Shown in pieces: positions 27,246 through 35,054 of a stretch of 36,023 nt of DNA (position 1 is the first letter of the stretch; each line of letters begins with the position of its first letter). Made by a program: the position numbers and the translations under genes. Source of the DNA: an uncultured Clostridia bacterium (lineage in GTDB: Bacteria > Bacillota > Clostridia > Lachnospirales > Lachnospiraceae); contig CAMIVF010000004.1 in NCBI GenBank assembly GCA_946401715.1, positions 1 to 36,023 on the forward strand, in the 5' to 3' direction. Under the pieces are notes generated by a model that saw nothing but the letters and a program-made list of their open reading frames with translations, was not told the origin of the DNA and ran no database searches.

Positions 27246-29447
27246 CTATTCCTTTTCGGGCATTCCGGAGCCTCTGTATTCCAGGCAAAGCATCGTCAGG
27301 TCATCGAACTGAGGTGTTTCGCCGACAAAGTCGTCAATCTGTTCCCGGACCACGCGAAGGAACAGGTACAGGTCCATGCCTTCCTCTTCCTGATTCTGTC
27401 CAAGCTCGTCCAGGCTTTTTTCCAGAGAAGCAAGCATCCTTTCATTGCCGAACAGCTCATGCGCGCTGTTGTTCGCCTCCGGGACACCGTCTGTATACAA
27501 AAAGAGCAGATCTCCGGGATTCATCATCCACTTCGTATCCCGGTACCGCACATCTTCCATGCCTCCCATGGCCAGACCGTGCGGATCCTTCTCCAGGATG
27601 AACCCCTCGCCCTTGTGGTAAAACACGGGATACTCATGTCCCGCGCAGGAAGAAACCAGGCTCCCGTCAGAGATTGTCAGGATGCCCAGCCACGCAGTGA
27701 CAAACATATTGTCCTCGTTTCCTTCGCACAGGCGGTTGTTGACGTCCTTCAGGATCTCGGCCGGGCTGGTGTATACGCCGGATAGCGTCACATTCTTGAT
27801 CAGGGTCTTCGAAATCACCATAAACAGCGCCGCAGGAACTCCCTTGCCGGAAACGTCCGCCACAACGACAGCCAGATGGTCATCATCAATCAGGAAGAAA
27901 TCGTAGAAATCCCCGCCCACTTCGCGGGCAGGATCCATGACCGCATACAGATTGAATTCATTTCTGTCCGGAAATGGGGGGAAATGCGTCGGCAGCATGT
28001 TTTCCTGAATCTGGGAGGCGACAGACAGCTCTGTCTCCAGCCGCTGCTTCTCCGATGTAATATCAACGATTTCTGTCACATAGCCCTGCATCTTCACGGA
28101 CATATCTTCAAATGACCTTGCGAGGACTTCGATCTCATCCCCTGTCAGCATGGTCTGGTCTACATGGAAGGACATATCGCCCCCCTCCATCTGGGAGACA
28201 CGCTGCGTCATGCGCCGGATCGGCCGGACCAGTCCGTTGGCAAGGGCCATGGACGTCAGCGTGGCCAGGAAGAGCAGCGCCGCAGCGATCACAAGATCCC
28301 ACAGGACTGTCATCGATTCTGTATCGCGGACTTCGGTAAGAGATTTCTCCATGACGGAATCCGTCTTCTCCATCAGAACACGGCCTGTCAGATTCAGGTC
28401 TTCCTGAGAGATGACAAGCAGCTGTGTCCATCCGACCGTTTTAACAGGCGCATAAGCGATATAGGTATTCTTACCGTCGATCGTAATCAGGGAAAAACCG
28501 ACATCTCCTTCCAGGGCCTCGCCCACCAGAGACACCAGTTTCGGATTGCTGCTTTCCTTCAGGCTTTTCAGACCGTTGGTCTCAAGTCCGAGCTCGCCTT
28601 CCGATCTGGAGGAATAGAGAACATTCCCGTTCTCATTGATCAGGCAGGAGTCCGTATAATCACCCAGCTGTGCGTTTGAGACGATTTTTCCCATCGTTTT
28701 CATCCGGATCGAGCCGCCGCAGACAGCAGCAAGCGCTCCGTTTACATAGACAGGTACACCCACCATAATCTGGGGCTCGCCGGTATAGGCATCCAGGTTC
28801 ACGGGCGTAAAGTAGGTTTTCCCGTGGACAAGCGCGCCGACATACCAGGGGCGTCTGTCGGCATTAAAGGGCCGGATCTCTCCGTCGGAACGAACTTTTA
28901 ATTCAGGAACATCATCCGCTATGACGCTCGCCCCGCCCGGCAGGGATACCACACAGTCGATCAAAGAATCAATCCCGCCGACCATTTCCAGCATCATGGT
29001 CCCAAGACCGCCGATCCTGCGGACCTGCTCTGTCAGACCAGGATCCGAGCTGTCGGCGTCCTCCGCAAAAAGCAGCTGCAGTGACAGCTGCCCGGCTCTG
29101 TCTTTGGACGGAGGCGGCACGCTGACCCCGGCATAAGAAAGAGGGCGTGACAGTACCATCTCCACCTGTTTCGCCAGTACTTCCAGATCATGCTTCATGG
29201 CAGTGAACTGGCCGTCCAGCACCTTGGCCTCGGAGACGACATATTTCCGGAAGTCTTCCGTCGCGATGTCTTCCATGGAGTCCTGCATGGTACTCATGAT
29301 CACCTGGTTCTGCTCAAGGTTCGTCTGCTCCATGATATTGGCAAACCGGCGAACCTGGTAGATGCCGAATATCATGAACACGATAACCGCCGCAGCGACA
29401 GATATGATACTGATCCTGAACACTTTGAAACGTAGGCTGTGTTTCAT
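27246..29447 (-). CDS. Membrane sensor phosphatase: extracellular (dCache-like) domain - HAMP - SpoIIE/PP2C (RsbU-like)
   Basis: MKHSLRFKVFRISIISVAAAVIVFMIFGIYQV ... HAMP (LVRPIRRMTQRVSQMEGGDMSFHV) ... PAREVGGDFYDFFLIDDDHLAVVVADVSGKGVPAALFM ... GDLLFLYTDGVPEANN. Start at 29447 (GGAGGAAAG RBS). Confidence 0.9.
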   Translation of the reverse strand: MKHSLRFKVFRISIISVAAAVIVFMIFGIYQVRRFANIMEQTNLEQNQVIMSTMQDSMEDIATEDFRKYVVSEAKVLDGQFTAMKHDLEVLAKQVEMVLSRPLSYAGVSVPPPSKDRAGQLSLQLLFAEDADSSDPGLTEQVRRIGGLGTMMLEMVGGIDSLIDCVVSLPGGASVIADDVPELKVRSDGEIRPFNADRRPWYVGALVHGKTYFTPVNLDAYTGEPQIMVGVPVYVNGALAAVCGGSIRMKTMGKIVSNAQLGDYTDSCLINENGNVLYSSRSEGELGLETNGLKSLKESSNPKLVSLVGEALEGDVGFSLITIDGKNTYIAYAPVKTVGWTQLLVISQEDLNLTGRVLMEKTDSVMEKSLTEVRDTESMTVLWDLVIAAALLFLATLTSMALANGLVRPIRRMTQRVSQMEGGDMSFHVDQTMLTGDEIEVLARSFEDMSVKMQGYVTEIVDITSEKQRLETELSVASQIQENMLPTHFPPFPDRNEFNLYAVMDPAREVGGDFYDFFLIDDDHLAVVVADVSGKGVPAALFMVISKTLIKNVTLSGVYTSPAEILKDVNNRLCEGNEDNMFVTAWLGILTISDGSLVSSCAGHEYPVFYHKGEGFILEKDPHGLAMGGMEDVRYRDTKWMMNPGDLLFLYTDGVPEANNSAHELFGNERMLASLEKSLDELGQNQEEEGMDLYLFLRVVREQIDDFVGETPQFDDLTMLCLEYRGSGMPEKE

Positions 29448-29482
29448 CTTTCCTCCAAACAAGGCCCTGCAGTGTTTCTTCC

Positions 29483-31168
29483 TTACCGGTTCTCTTCTTT
29501 CAGAACAATATCCCGCAGATACATGGAACTCCAGCCTGCCCAGAACGGGCTGAAGCTCTCAAGTCTGCTTCCGAGTACGAAAAAATGATCTGACGACAGC
29601 AGGGGAACCCAGGCTGCTTCGTCCCGGATCAGAACACGCTCCAGGAAGGCATACTCAGCCATGCGCGCTTCCTCATCCTGGATCGCCCGTGCGTCATTGA
29701 TGCGGCGGAAGATGCCTTCGTTATCGTAGTTGCTGGACCGGTACAGTGTCTTCTCCCGGTTTCCGAAAAAAGTATAGATAAAGTTATCCGGATCGTTGTA
29801 ATCCGCGCTCCATTCACTGGAATACGCCATCAGCTCACCTGCTTTGCGCAGGTACATGAAACTGTCTGAATCATAGCTCACGATTACAGTATTCAATCCT
29901 GCCGCGTTCAGGTCCTGGCGGATCATCTCCATCATGGTCAGCCTGCGGGTGTTGCTCTGGGAATTGACCGCCAGCTCCAGCGTGAATTCGTCACCTCCGG
30001 GAACCTCACTGACCAGCCTTTTCGCTTCTTCCGGATTGTATTCCAGCCAGCCCTGATTCTCTTCGCAGTAACCGATCAGTCCTTTGGGGAAGATGCCGTC
30101 CATCAGGCTTCCGCCGGTCCCGCCGTACAGCTCTTCCAGAATTCTGCCGCGGTTGATGGCCATCTGTACCGCCTTCCGGATCCGGACGTCCTTCAGCAGG
30201 CCCTCCTCCAGATTCATCATCAGATACTGGATCTCCACACGGCCGCGGGCGGTGAGACGGCTGCCCCACTCCTTCGAGGTGAGGTATTCCTGCGCTGCAT
30301 CCGGATTGATCAGATTCAGGTCCAGAAGGTCCAGCCCGCCGTTGCGGAAGGTCTGGTTCATGATGGCAGGCGGAAGAACCAGAATCTCCGCCCTTGAAAC
30401 AGACAGCTCCTCTCCTTCATGACAATGATAATAAGGATTCCTCTCCAGCGTGATCCTCTCTTCGCCGAACATAGTCACCATATACGGTCCGGAACCGATG
30501 GTCGTTTCGGCGGAATCACCGTAACTGTCTCCTGCTTTGGCAACAAAAGACTCACTCAGAATACTGCAGGAAGGAGCGGCCAGCAGATGAATGTACCCCG
30601 CAAAGGGATCCGACAGCTCGACCTGAATATGCGTGTCGTCCAGGACACGGATCCCTTCCGGCATGTCTGCTTTTCCGCGCATCACCTCGTCCGCTCCCAG
30701 GATCATATCCGCAAAATCCGTCTGTACGCTCTCTTTCATCGACAGCATTCGGGAAAATGTGAACGCCACATCAGATGCTTTCACATTCGTCCCGTCAGCA
30801 AAATATGCGTCCTCGCGCAGCGTAAACAGAAAAGTCCGGCCATCTTCTGAAACATCGTAATCCCGGGCAAGCCCGTTCACCACCTCCGGGTTTCCGTCCG
30901 CGTCTGCCTTGATGTCAAAGAGCCTCTCATAGATGTTGAGCGGGATCATGTAGTCTTCCGTCGTTTTCTGAACGTCCATGGTACTGACACGATCCGTAAG
31001 ACCGATCCGGGCAAGGCCGTTTAAGACACTTGCCGGTCCGTCTGCACTGACTCCTTCCGTCATGCTGTCGGACTGTGCTGCCGGAGGGCAGCAGGACATT
31101 GCCATACTCAGAATCAGAGCCGGCAGAATGAACTTCATCTTATGCAGAATGAACCTCTCTTTTTCCAT
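29483..31168 (-). CDS. Peptide/oligopeptide ABC transporter substrate-binding lipoprotein (SBP family 5)
   Basis: Lipobox LSMAMSC; NIYERLFDIKADADGNPEVVNGLARDYDVSEDGRTFLFTLREDAYFADGTNVKASDVAFTFSRML; QMAINRGRILEELYGG. ATG 31168 chosen; the track ORF starts at 31207. Confidence 0.88.
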   Translation of the reverse strand: MEKERFILHKMKFILPALILSMAMSCCPPAAQSDSMTEGVSADGPASVLNGLARIGLTDRVSTMDVQKTTEDYMIPLNIYERLFDIKADADGNPEVVNGLARDYDVSEDGRTFLFTLREDAYFADGTNVKASDVAFTFSRMLSMKESVQTDFADMILGADEVMRGKADMPEGIRVLDDTHIQVELSDPFAGYIHLLAAPSCSILSESFVAKAGDSYGDSAETTIGSGPYMVTMFGEERITLERNPYYHCHEGEELSVSRAEILVLPPAIMNQTFRNGGLDLLDLNLINPDAAQEYLTSKEWGSRLTARGRVEIQYLMMNLEEGLLKDVRIRKAVQMAINRGRILEELYGGTGGSLMDGIFPKGLIGYCEENQGWLEYNPEEAKRLVSEVPGGDEFTLELAVNSQSNTRRLTMMEMIRQDLNAAGLNTVIVSYDSDSFMYLRKAGELMAYSSEWSADYNDPDNFIYTFFGNREKTLYRSSNYDNEGIFRRINDARAIQDEEARMAEYAFLERVLIRDEAAWVPLLSSDHFFVLGSRLESFSPFWAGWSSMYLRDIVLKEENR

Positions 31169-31219
31169 ATCCGGTAACCTCATTCCAAAGCGATGTCTGT
31201 GGTGCACCCTTTCAGTCTG

Positions 31220-31225
31220 ATTATA
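31220..31225 (-). promoter_or_regulatory. Predicted extended -10 (TGCTATAAT) for the SBP-phosphatase transcription unit
   Basis: Minus strand TTTATGCTATAATCAG about 50 bp upstream of ATG 31168; no convincing -35. Confidence 0.5.
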
Positions 31226-31250
31226 GCATAAACCTTCCCGGGCCTGATGC

Positions 31251-33497
31251 TCAGTTCTCCAGCTTCATGGTCAGGCCGATCCTCCTGCGCTCAGGATCGA
31301 CCGTGAGCACCTTTACTTCCACAATATCCCCCACGGAAACCACATCAAGCGGATGTTTTACAAACTGCGTCGCGCTCATCTGGGAGACATGCACCAGTCC
31401 GTCCTGATGCACGCCGATATCAACAAATGCGCCAAAGTCAATGACATTCCGCACGGTTCCTTTCAGGATCATGCCCGGTTTCAGGTCCTCCATGTGAAGG
31501 ACATCTGACCGCAGGATCGGCCGGGGCATGTCACTGCGCGGATCCCGCCCCGGTTTTTCCAGCTCCCTGGCGATATCGATAAGTGTCTCCGTTCCTGTTC
31601 CCAGCTCTTTCGCCAGACGTTCCGCCTGGGCGCGGTCTTTCAGCCGCGCGCTCAGTCCCGTGATCTTCGCGTCCCTGACATCTGACAGGCTGTATCCTGC
31701 CAGATCGAGCAGCTTTGAGGCAGTCTCGTAGGATTCCGGGTGCACGCCCGTCATATCAAGCACATGTTTCCCACCACGGATCCGCAGAAATCCCGCGCAC
31801 TGCTGATAAGCCTTCGGCCCCAGTCCTGCCACCTTCAGAAGCTGTCTCCTGCTGGTAAATGCGCCGTTTTCATCTCTCCATGCCACAATCGAGCGCGCGG
31901 TTTTCTTTGTGATGCCGGAAACATATTCCAGCAGAGAATAAGAGGCTGTATTCAGGTCAACGCCGACCTGGTTGACGCATGTCTCGACAACGCTGCCCAG
32001 CTTCAGATCCAGCTTTTTCTGATCGCAGTCATGCTGGTACTGGCCTACCCCGATGGACTTTGGATCGATCTTGACCAGCTCAGACAAAGGATCCTGCAGA
32101 CGGCGCGCGATCGACGCAGCGCTTCTGGTCCCCACATCATATTCCGGGAATTCCTCGGACCCGAGCTTGCTGGCCGAGTAGACAGACGCACCGGCTTCGT
32201 TGACGATCACATACCCAAGCTTCGGCAGTGCGCCTGGATCTTCTGCGGAAGAAGCAGCGCTTCCCGCAGCCTGACGCCTTGCCCTGTCTGCATTCACCTG
32301 TGCTACGATCTGTGCGATCACCTGCTCGGACTCACGCGATGCCGTACCGTTTCCGCAGGAGATCAGCGTGACATGATCCTTCTCCACCAGATGCCGGATC
32401 GTCCTCTTTGCGTCCTCGATCTTCGCCGGAGTGGTCGGCGCTGTCGGATAGACCACCGTTTTATCAAGAACCTTTCCTGTGCTGTCCACGACCGCGATCT
32501 TGCAGCCTGTGCGAAATGCCGGATCCCAGCCCAGAACCACCTGTCCTGTGATTGGCGGCTGCATCAGCAGCTGGCGCAGATTCTTCCCGAATACGTCAAT
32601 CGCCCCGTCCTCTGCCCGTTCGGTCAGCGCACTCCTGAACTCACGCTCGATAGCAGGCGCGATCAGCCTCCGGTAAGCGTCTGCGCAGGTTTCTCGCAGA
32701 ACCTGCACGGTGTTGAAGCTGTCCGGGTGATCCAGTGAGAGTACCATCTTCTCAACCAGGCGGATCAGCTCATTTTCATCGACCTTGATCGATACGGCAA
32801 GAACCTTTTCCTTTTCACCGCGGTTCAACGCAAGAATCCTGTGTCCCGGAATCCGCTTTGCCGCTTCCTCAAAATGGAAATACTGTGCGTAGACCGATTC
32901 CGGCTGTTCCATCCCCTTCTTTACTTCGGACACAATCACACCGGTTTCAAAGGTCCTTCTCCGGACTGCGGAGCGGATGTCCGCCCGCTCGGAGATGATC
33001 TCCGCAATGATATCCTCAGCCCCCTGGAGTGCTGCCTGGGCGTCCGGGATCTCTTTCCCTGGATCAACGAATGCTTCCGCTCTTTCCACCGCCGGCGTCT
33101 TCATCTTCTGGGACAGAATCTCCTGCGCAAGAGGCTCCAGCCCCCGTTCCTTCGCGATGGTTGCCCTCGTGCGGCGCTTCGGCCGGTAAGGGAGGTACAG
33201 ATCTTCCAACGCAGCCTGCGTTGCGGCCGCCTCAATCTGCTGTTTCAATTCCTCTGTTAGACTTCCCTGTTCCTGAATGGAAGCCAGGATCACGCCGCGC
33301 CTTTCCTCCAGCGCTCTCAGGTAACGGAGACGTTCCTCGAGGCTTCGAAGCTGCTCATCATTCAGAGCACCATGCGCTTCTTTCCGGTATCTGGCGATAA
33401 AAGGGATCGTATTCCCCTCGTCAATCAGGCGGATGACCGCCTCCGCCTGCCAGCTTTTGATTCCCACATCTTCTGCGATTGTCTGTACGATATTCAC
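31251..33497 (-). CDS. tex: Tex family RNA-binding transcription accessory protein
   Basis: 748 aa; MNIVQTIAEDVGIKSWQAEAVIRLIDEGNTIPFIARYRKEAHGALNDEQLRSLEERL; VLGWDPAFRTGCKIAVVD; C-terminal S1 domain GMILKGTVRNVIDFGAFVDIGVHQDGLVHVSQM. Confidence 0.97.
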   Translation of the reverse strand: MNIVQTIAEDVGIKSWQAEAVIRLIDEGNTIPFIARYRKEAHGALNDEQLRSLEERLRYLRALEERRGVILASIQEQGSLTEELKQQIEAAATQAALEDLYLPYRPKRRTRATIAKERGLEPLAQEILSQKMKTPAVERAEAFVDPGKEIPDAQAALQGAEDIIAEIISERADIRSAVRRRTFETGVIVSEVKKGMEQPESVYAQYFHFEEAAKRIPGHRILALNRGEKEKVLAVSIKVDENELIRLVEKMVLSLDHPDSFNTVQVLRETCADAYRRLIAPAIEREFRSALTERAEDGAIDVFGKNLRQLLMQPPITGQVVLGWDPAFRTGCKIAVVDSTGKVLDKTVVYPTAPTTPAKIEDAKRTIRHLVEKDHVTLISCGNGTASRESEQVIAQIVAQVNADRARRQAAGSAASSAEDPGALPKLGYVIVNEAGASVYSASKLGSEEFPEYDVGTRSAASIARRLQDPLSELVKIDPKSIGVGQYQHDCDQKKLDLKLGSVVETCVNQVGVDLNTASYSLLEYVSGITKKTARSIVAWRDENGAFTSRRQLLKVAGLGPKAYQQCAGFLRIRGGKHVLDMTGVHPESYETASKLLDLAGYSLSDVRDAKITGLSARLKDRAQAERLAKELGTGTETLIDIARELEKPGRDPRSDMPRPILRSDVLHMEDLKPGMILKGTVRNVIDFGAFVDIGVHQDGLVHVSQMSATQFVKHPLDVVSVGDIVEVKVLTVDPERRRIGLTMKLEN

Positions 33498-33612
33498 GTC
33501 AGTTTTCCTTTCCGGTTCCCGACGTCAGTCTTCAAACGCCCGGATCAAACAGTATCGCCCTTATGATAACACAGATTTCTCAACAAATAACCCGCACATA
33601 CTGCTTCATAAA

Positions 33613-33651
33613 GCTAAAAACAGGAACGCTGTCGGCGTTCCTGTTTTTAGC
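33613..33651 (-). terminator. Rho-independent terminator downstream of the XRE regulator
   Basis: Perfect 17-bp stem GCTAAAAACAGGAACGC / GCGTTCCTGTTTTTAGC with 5-nt loop (33630-33634); symmetric A/T ends could work bidirectionally. Confidence 0.85.
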
Positions 33652-33681
33652 CCTGCCTGTCTGTCAGGCCTGTCCCGATCC

Positions 33682-34131
33682 TCAGATCAGTGTCTTCTCT
33701 CCGTTTTTGAACAGCATGTCATTGACCTGGTAAAGATCCATACGATGCAGAATCCCGTACTCAATGACTGCGTCCCTGCGAGAGCGGGCATACAGCATTG
33801 CGTCTTTGTTTCTGCGCAGCAATTCCTGGGTCTCCTTCAGCGAAGCCCCCATCCCGATGCACAGACACAGAAGCCGGTCGCGGGAAGGCGTTCTCCTCCC
33901 GCCAAACAGCTGATGTACATAGACCTCGCTTATACCGGATCTTTTCGCCAGGTTCGCTTTGGTAAGCTGCTTCTCTTCAAAGATACTTCCCAAAAGCGAT
34001 ATAAAATCCGATTCGACAAAACTGCCCTCACCTTTTTCCAGAAAACCTTCCAGCGAATCTGACCTGCTCAACAGTGTTTCCAGGTCACTCGTCTTTCTTC
34101 TGATAAAAGAATGATCCTGTCTTTCCATCAT
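33682..34131 (-). CDS. XRE-like helix-turn-helix regulator with C-terminal extension
   Basis: 149 aa; LLGSIFEEKQLTKANLAKRSGISEVYVHQLFGGRRTPSRDRLLCLCIGMGASLKETQELLRR; RBS GGAG upstream of ATG. Confidence 0.85.
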   Translation of the reverse strand: MMERQDHSFIRRKTSDLETLLSRSDSLEGFLEKGEGSFVESDFISLLGSIFEEKQLTKANLAKRSGISEVYVHQLFGGRRTPSRDRLLCLCIGMGASLKETQELLRRNKDAMLYARSRRDAVIEYGILHRMDLYQVNDMLFKNGEKTLI

Positions 34132-34160
34132 GTTTTCTCCACTTCAACTGATCATTCAAC

Positions 34161-34179
34161 AGAAACTCTCTTTGTTTCT
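34161..34179. promoter_or_regulatory. Inverted repeat AGAAAC-N7-GTTTCT in the divergent XRE/kinase intergenic region
   Basis: Perfect 6-bp arms, between ATG 34131 (-) and ATG 34318 (+). Confidence 0.4.
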
Positions 34180-34305
34180 AGTTTAACAAAACACCTGCTC
34201 CAAAAACAATATGCTGTCTGCATCTTTTTTGCTTTGCGAAGTGATCGCAAAATTGCCGGATTGCCAAAGTATCATTCCTCGATGGCGGAATTCACCGGTC
34301 TATCG

Positions 34306-34311
34306 TATAAT
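34306..34311 (+). promoter_or_regulatory. Consensus -10 element TATAAT immediately upstream of the kinase ATG
   Basis: TATCGTATAATGGCTCTATG; 6 nt between TATAAT and ATG 34318; no Shine-Dalgarno sequence visible. Confidence 0.5.
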
Positions 34312-34317
34312 GGCTCT

Positions 34318-35034
34318 ATGAATAACAGCCTTTATGAATACACACAGAGTTATATCAGGGACTGTTTCCTGGAGGAAAAAGTTCTGCGCCGTACCCCGGA
34401 AAGTACGATCAGAAGACTGCGCCACTCAGGCAGCCGGAAGCTTTATGTATGCCGTGAATTTGAAGGAGACGCGGACGCTGTGAGAAAGCTGATCGGTGTA
34501 AGCTGCGCGCATCTTCCGCATGTGTATGAAGCAGCCGGTAAAGACGGACATGTCATTGTTCTGGAGGAATACATCCCCGGAGATAATCTGGCGGACATCT
34601 GCCGGGACTGTACGCTGGAAAGCGAACAAGTGCGCAGGATTGCGCTGGATGTATGCGATGCGCTGTTTGCGCTTCATTCCCAGGGCCTGGTACACCGGGA
34701 CGTGAAACCGGAAAACGTCATTCTGGACGGAGACCGCAGTGTGCTGATCGACTTCAATGCCATCCGGGAAGCCTCGGAAAAAAAGGAACATGACAATGAT
34801 ACCCGGATCCTTGGTACGGTAGGCTATGCGCCGCCTGAACAGTACGGCCTGTCACAGACCGACCGCAGGGCGGACATCTTTGCGCTTGGCATATTGATCA
34901 ATGTCCTTCTCACCGGAAAGCACCCGTCCCTTCAGCTCGCCTCCGGCAGCTGGGGAAGAATCGTCTCCCGCTGTACCATGACCAGCCCGGGAAAGCGGTA
35001 TCAGACAGTACTGGCTGTGCGGGAAGCGCTTTAA
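34318..35034 (+). CDS. Hanks-type Ser/Thr protein kinase, short and catalytically atypical
   Basis: 238 aa from MNNSLYEYTQSYIRDCF; HRD loop GLVHRDVKPENVIL, IDFNAIRE (DFG to DFN), GTVGYAPPEQYG, RADIFALGILINVLLTG. The ORF-track start 34111 is not supported. Confidence 0.88.
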   Translation: MNNSLYEYTQSYIRDCFLEEKVLRRTPESTIRRLRHSGSRKLYVCREFEGDADAVRKLIGVSCAHLPHVYEAAGKDGHVIVLEEYIPGDNLADICRDCTLESEQVRRIALDVCDALFALHSQGLVHRDVKPENVILDGDRSVLIDFNAIREASEKKEHDNDTRILGTVGYAPPEQYGLSQTDRRADIFALGILINVLLTGKHPSLQLASGSWGRIVSRCTMTSPGKRYQTVLAVREAL

Positions 35035-35054
35035 GCAAAGAACCGGAGGACGAT

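Noticed and set aside
34111-34317. 69-aa N-terminal extension of the kinase ORF
   Set aside because: It overlaps the divergent XRE start and intergenic promoter region; no RBS at ATG 34111 and no similarity to kinase sequence.
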